Source of the DNA: Snuella lapsa
GTDB taxonomy: Bacteria; Bacteroidota; Bacteroidia; Flavobacteriales; Flavobacteriaceae
Direction of reading: 5' to 3'
Length of the DNA: 64,000 nt
Assembly (NCBI RefSeq): GCF_039539345.1
Contig: NZ_BAABCY010000019.1
Location: 1-64,000, forward strand
The translations under genes were made by a program, and so were the position numbers. Below the pieces are notes generated by a model. It saw only the letters and a list, made by a program, of their open reading frames with translations. It was not told the origin of the DNA and made no database searches. Shown here piece after piece: positions 61,743 to 64,000 of the stretch; positions within the stretch are counted from its first letter, which is position 1; every line of letters starts with the position of its first letter.

Positions 61743-61750
61743 CAAACCTA
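61743..61750 (-). promoter_or_regulatory. -7 promoter box of the TlpA-like/LytSR unit
   Basis: On the minus strand TAGGTTTG (61750 down to 61743) fits TAnnTTTG, 26 bases before the ATG at 61716. The -33 element is not clear. It is the likely promoter for the four-gene unit to 57604. Confidence 0.5.
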
Positions 61751-61866
61751 CAATCACTTTAAACCATTAAAAAAACAATGTTATGGATATTACATATCAT
61801 GGTATAAAACTAACTTTTAAAGTTAAATTTATAAGGCAACGCTACACGTTTATTGGGCATAATACT

Positions 61867-61874
61867 TATTTTTG
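61867..61874 (+). promoter_or_regulatory. -7 promoter box of bioB
   Basis: TATTTTTG at 61867-61874 fits TAnnTTTG and lies 18 bases before the ATG at 61893. The in-frame TTG at 61872 is inside this box, so translation should start at the ATG. No clear -33 element was seen. Confidence 0.5.
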
Positions 61875-61892
61875 CTAAAAAATCATCGGAGC

Positions 61893-62987
61893 ATGAGCGC
61901 GACAAGACACAACTGGACTAAAGAAGAAATTCTGGAGATATATAACAAGCCGTTTATGGAATTGCTTTACGAAGCCGCAACGGTACACAGGTTACACCAC
62001 GACCCTAATGTGGTTCAAGTAAGTACTTTGTTATCCATTAAAACTGGTGGTTGTTCGGAAGACTGTGGGTATTGTCCGCAAGCAGCACGTTACCATACCA
62101 ATATTGAAGGTAACGACCTCATGTCTGTACAACAAGTAAAAGCTCAGGCTCTACGCGCTAAAGAAAGTGGAAGTTCTCGTGTATGTATGGGAGCGGCTTG
62201 GCGAAATGTAAAGGATGGTGAAGAGTTTGACCAAGTACTCGAAATGGTACGCTCCATTAACAAATTGGATATGGAAGTATGTTGTACCTTGGGCATGCTT
62301 ACAGAGAACCAGGCCAAACGCCTTGCTGAGGCCGGACTGTATGCTTATAATCATAATTTAGACTCCTCGGAAGAATATTATAAAGAAGTGATCTCAACCC
62401 GAGGGTATCAGGATCGTTTAGACACTATCGACAATGTACGCAAAACAAATGTAACGGTTTGTAGTGGCGGCATTATTGGTATGGGAGAAAAAACAGAAGA
62501 CCGTGCAGGCATGTTAGTTGCTTTGTCGACATTAAACCCACAACCGGAATCGGTACCTATTAACGCTTTAGTTGCAGTAGAAGGAACACCTTTAGAAGAC
62601 CAAAAACCGGTATCTATTTGGGACATGGTACGCATGGTAGCTACTACACGTATTGTTATGCCAGAAACGCAGGTAAGATTGAGTGCTGGACGCACCCAAA
62701 TGACCCGTGAGGGACAGGCGATGTGCTTTTTTGCTGGTGCTAATTCCATCTTTGCAGGAGACAAATTGTTAACAACACCTAATCCTGATGTGAACGAAGA
62801 CATGAAAATGTTTGAATTATTAGGTTTAAATCCGCAAAAACCTTTTACAAAGAAAGTGCAGCCACAAACAGTAGAGGCTAACGATTCACAATACCAAGCT
62901 CTAGGTGAAAAACCTAAATGGACACGTCCAGATCATACCATTGAGCGTAATGAACTTGCTAAAGAAAAAGCGAAAACGCTAAAATAG
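61893..62987 (+). CDS. bioB: Biotin synthase
   Basis: A 364-residue radical-SAM enzyme inserting sulfur into dethiobiotin. The SAM cluster cysteines are C54, C58 and C61 (GGCSEDCGYCPQ), and the second-cluster residues lie in VCMGAAWRN, CCTLGM and the MPETQVRLSAGRTQM region with the conserved Arg. The C-terminus extends beyond E. coli BioB (about 346), with an EEFELKPF-like basic tail. ATG at 61893 is chosen over the TTG at 61872. Other bio genes are not in the window. The enzyme depends on Fe-S supply such as that from the suf genes at the left. Confidence 0.96.
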   Translation: MSATRHNWTKEEILEIYNKPFMELLYEAATVHRLHHDPNVVQVSTLLSIKTGGCSEDCGYCPQAARYHTNIEGNDLMSVQQVKAQALRAKESGSSRVCMGAAWRNVKDGEEFDQVLEMVRSINKLDMEVCCTLGMLTENQAKRLAEAGLYAYNHNLDSSEEYYKEVISTRGYQDRLDTIDNVRKTNVTVCSGGIIGMGEKTEDRAGMLVALSTLNPQPESVPINALVAVEGTPLEDQKPVSIWDMVRMVATTRIVMPETQVRLSAGRTQMTREGQAMCFFAGANSIFAGDKLLTTPNPDVNEDMKMFELLGLNPQKPFTKKVQPQTVEANDSQYQALGEKPKWTRPDHTIERNELAKEKAKTLK

Positions 62988-63050
62988 TTTACATCCTAAA
63001 AACTCAACTATTTAGGTATATTCTGAAAATAAGTTAACGGTAAAACACTA

Positions 63051-63081
63051 TTTTAAATTACATAACGTTTTCTTAACTTTG
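63051..63081 (+). promoter_or_regulatory. Promoter of the JmjC/cupin gene
   Basis: TTTT at 63051-63054 and TAACTTTG at 63074-63081 are 19 bases apart, a good Bacteroidota promoter. The start codon (TTG at 63102) follows 20 bases later. Confidence 0.6.
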
Positions 63082-63101
63082 GTTAACTAAATTTATCGAT
63101 A

Positions 63102-63965
63102 TTGCCTCTAAACTTACAAGATGTACCTCGCGTAAAAACCATTACCAAAGAGGACTTTATAAAGCACTACTTTAAACCGCAAAAACCAGTGGTTATTGAG
63201 CGTTTTATTGAAGACTGGCCTGCTTTTTCGAAATGGAACTTAGACTACATGAAAGCCATTGCGGGAGAAAAGATTGTGCCACTTTACGACGATAGACCTG
63301 TAGATTACAGGGATGGTTTTAATGAGCCCCATTCCAAAATGAAAATGGCCAATTACATAGACTTGTTAAAGAGCGAACCTACTAAATACCGCATTTTCCT
63401 TTGGAACATTCTTAAAGAAGTTCCGCAACTTCAAAAGGACTTTTCCTTTCCAGATTTTGGCCTTAAACTCATGAAAGGACTTCCCATGTTGTTTTTTGGA
63501 GGACGCGATTCGCATACATTTATGCATTACGACATCGATCTGGCAAATATTTTTCATTTTCATTTTGAGGGGAAGAAATCATGTATTCTTTTTGACCAGG
63601 ATCAAAACGATTATTTATACAAGATACCGCACTCGTTAATTACACGAGAAGATATCGATTTTAATAATCCTGATTTTAAAAAATGGCCTTTATTAGCAAA
63701 AGCAAAAGGATATAAAGCAGAACTAAACCACGGAGAAATACTTTACATGCCCGAAGGGTATTGGCATTATATGCGCTACATAACGCCAGGTTTTTCCATG
63801 AGCTTACGCGCCATTTCCAGAAATCCAAAACGTTTTGCTATGGCTATTTACAACATTGTTATTATGAGAAATTATGATAATGCGATGCGCCGCTTAAAAG
63901 GTCAGAAATGGATAGATTGGAAAAACGAACAGGCTATCATTAGAGCGCATAAGACTTTCAAATAA
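63102..63965 (+). CDS. Cupin-like (JmjC/FIH-type) oxygenase
   Basis: A 287-residue protein of the cupin_8/JmjC group of Fe(II)/2-oxoglutarate oxygenases. The facial triad is H142 and D144 (FMHYDID) and H222 (GYWHYMRY). Flanking sequences (RVKTITKEDFIKHYFKPQKPVVIE, DRPVDYRDGFNEPHSKMKM, PGFSMSLRAISRNP) are typical of the small bacterial group, whose substrate (protein, tRNA or other) is unknown. The start is TTG at 63102; no ATG fits, and the encoded N-terminus agrees with the family. It is preceded by its own promoter and ends before the window edge. Confidence 0.85.
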   Translation: MPLNLQDVPRVKTITKEDFIKHYFKPQKPVVIERFIEDWPAFSKWNLDYMKAIAGEKIVPLYDDRPVDYRDGFNEPHSKMKMANYIDLLKSEPTKYRIFLWNILKEVPQLQKDFSFPDFGLKLMKGLPMLFFGGRDSHTFMHYDIDLANIFHFHFEGKKSCILFDQDQNDYLYKIPHSLITREDIDFNNPDFKKWPLLAKAKGYKAELNHGEILYMPEGYWHYMRYITPGFSMSLRAISRNPKRFAMAIYNIVIMRNYDNAMRRLKGQKWIDWKNEQAIIRAHKTFK

Positions 63966-64000
63966 AACTTAAACTTTTAAAAATAAAAATACGTGAAAAA

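Noticed and set aside
61781..61803. Imperfect palindrome ATGGATAT/ATATCAT before bioB
   Set aside because: The arms differ by an insertion and the sequence is AT-rich, so it is not distinguishable from chance as a BirA-type operator.
63991..64000. Possible GTG start of a further gene at the right edge
   Set aside because: Only eight bases (GTGAAAAA) are visible from the possible start, too few to support a gene.

Overview
The window is a contiguous, AT-rich bacterial chromosome segment from a member of the Flavobacteriaceae (Bacteroidota). The basis is the gene content and promoter style. There are two TonB-dependent receptors with carboxypeptidase-regulatory N-termini, DUF2480, DUF3078, DUF3108, DUF4270 and DUF5689 proteins, a long IleRS, a zinc-finger-depleted DksA relative, and several promoters with the Bacteroidota -7 box TAnnTTTG. 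I cannot name genus or species from sequence alone. No tRNA, rRNA, CRISPR array, prophage or transposase gene was seen, and no intergenic stretch exceeds 300 bases.

Layout. 0.2-3.5 kb: a META-domain lipoprotein and the end of a SUF iron-sulfur locus (sufE, SufT-like DUF59, DUF2480), then a DUF3078 outer-membrane protein closed by a strong terminator. 3.8-10.4 kb: a tight five-gene set (receiver protein, membrane-anchored HEAT protein, processive GT2, LtaS-like phosphoglycerol transferase with a TPR tail, TPR plus YaiO-type barrel) that looks like an envelope glycopolymer synthesis, decoration and export system. 10.5-14.1 kb: PBP1A and HflX. 14.2-21.1 kb: two paralogous endonuclease/exonuclease/phosphatase proteins flanking a divergent TonB receptor, a DUF5689 lipoprotein and a small membrane protein, a plausible nucleic-acid or organophosphate scavenging locus. 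21.1-28.9 kb: pgi, an M23 lipoprotein, kynA, DUF3108, hpd and hmgA (aromatic amino acid catabolism). 29-33 kb: patatin-barrel protein and uvrC. 33.3-36.1 kb: retropepsin-like protein, RimK-type ligase, aspartoacylase-like hydrolase and 5-formyl-THF cyclo-ligase, translationally coupled. 36-48 kb: OmpA/TPR protein, lspA, DksA-like, ileS, radA, pseudo-esterase, flippase-like membrane protein, panD, panC. 48-52.5 kb: truncated glycogen-synthase-like protein, DUF4270 lipoprotein, glmS. 52.6-57.5 kb: a TonB receptor and atpDC. 57.6-61.7 kb: LytTR regulator, LytS-type kinase and two proteins resembling the halves of a TlpA-like reductase that has lost its cysteines, with a dispersed-repeat copy inside the operon. 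61.9-64 kb: bioB and a JmjC/cupin protein.

Most genes are housekeeping. The best candidates for less-described biology are the 3.8-10.4 kb GT2/LtaS-like/YaiO system, whose last two proteins share a recognisable TPR module, the nuclease-flanked TonB locus, the retropepsin-RimK-aspartoacylase set, and the cysteine-less TlpA-like pair with its two-component regulator. Several apparent TTG starts (sufE, bioB) lie inside TAnnTTTG promoter boxes and have been moved to the downstream ATG.
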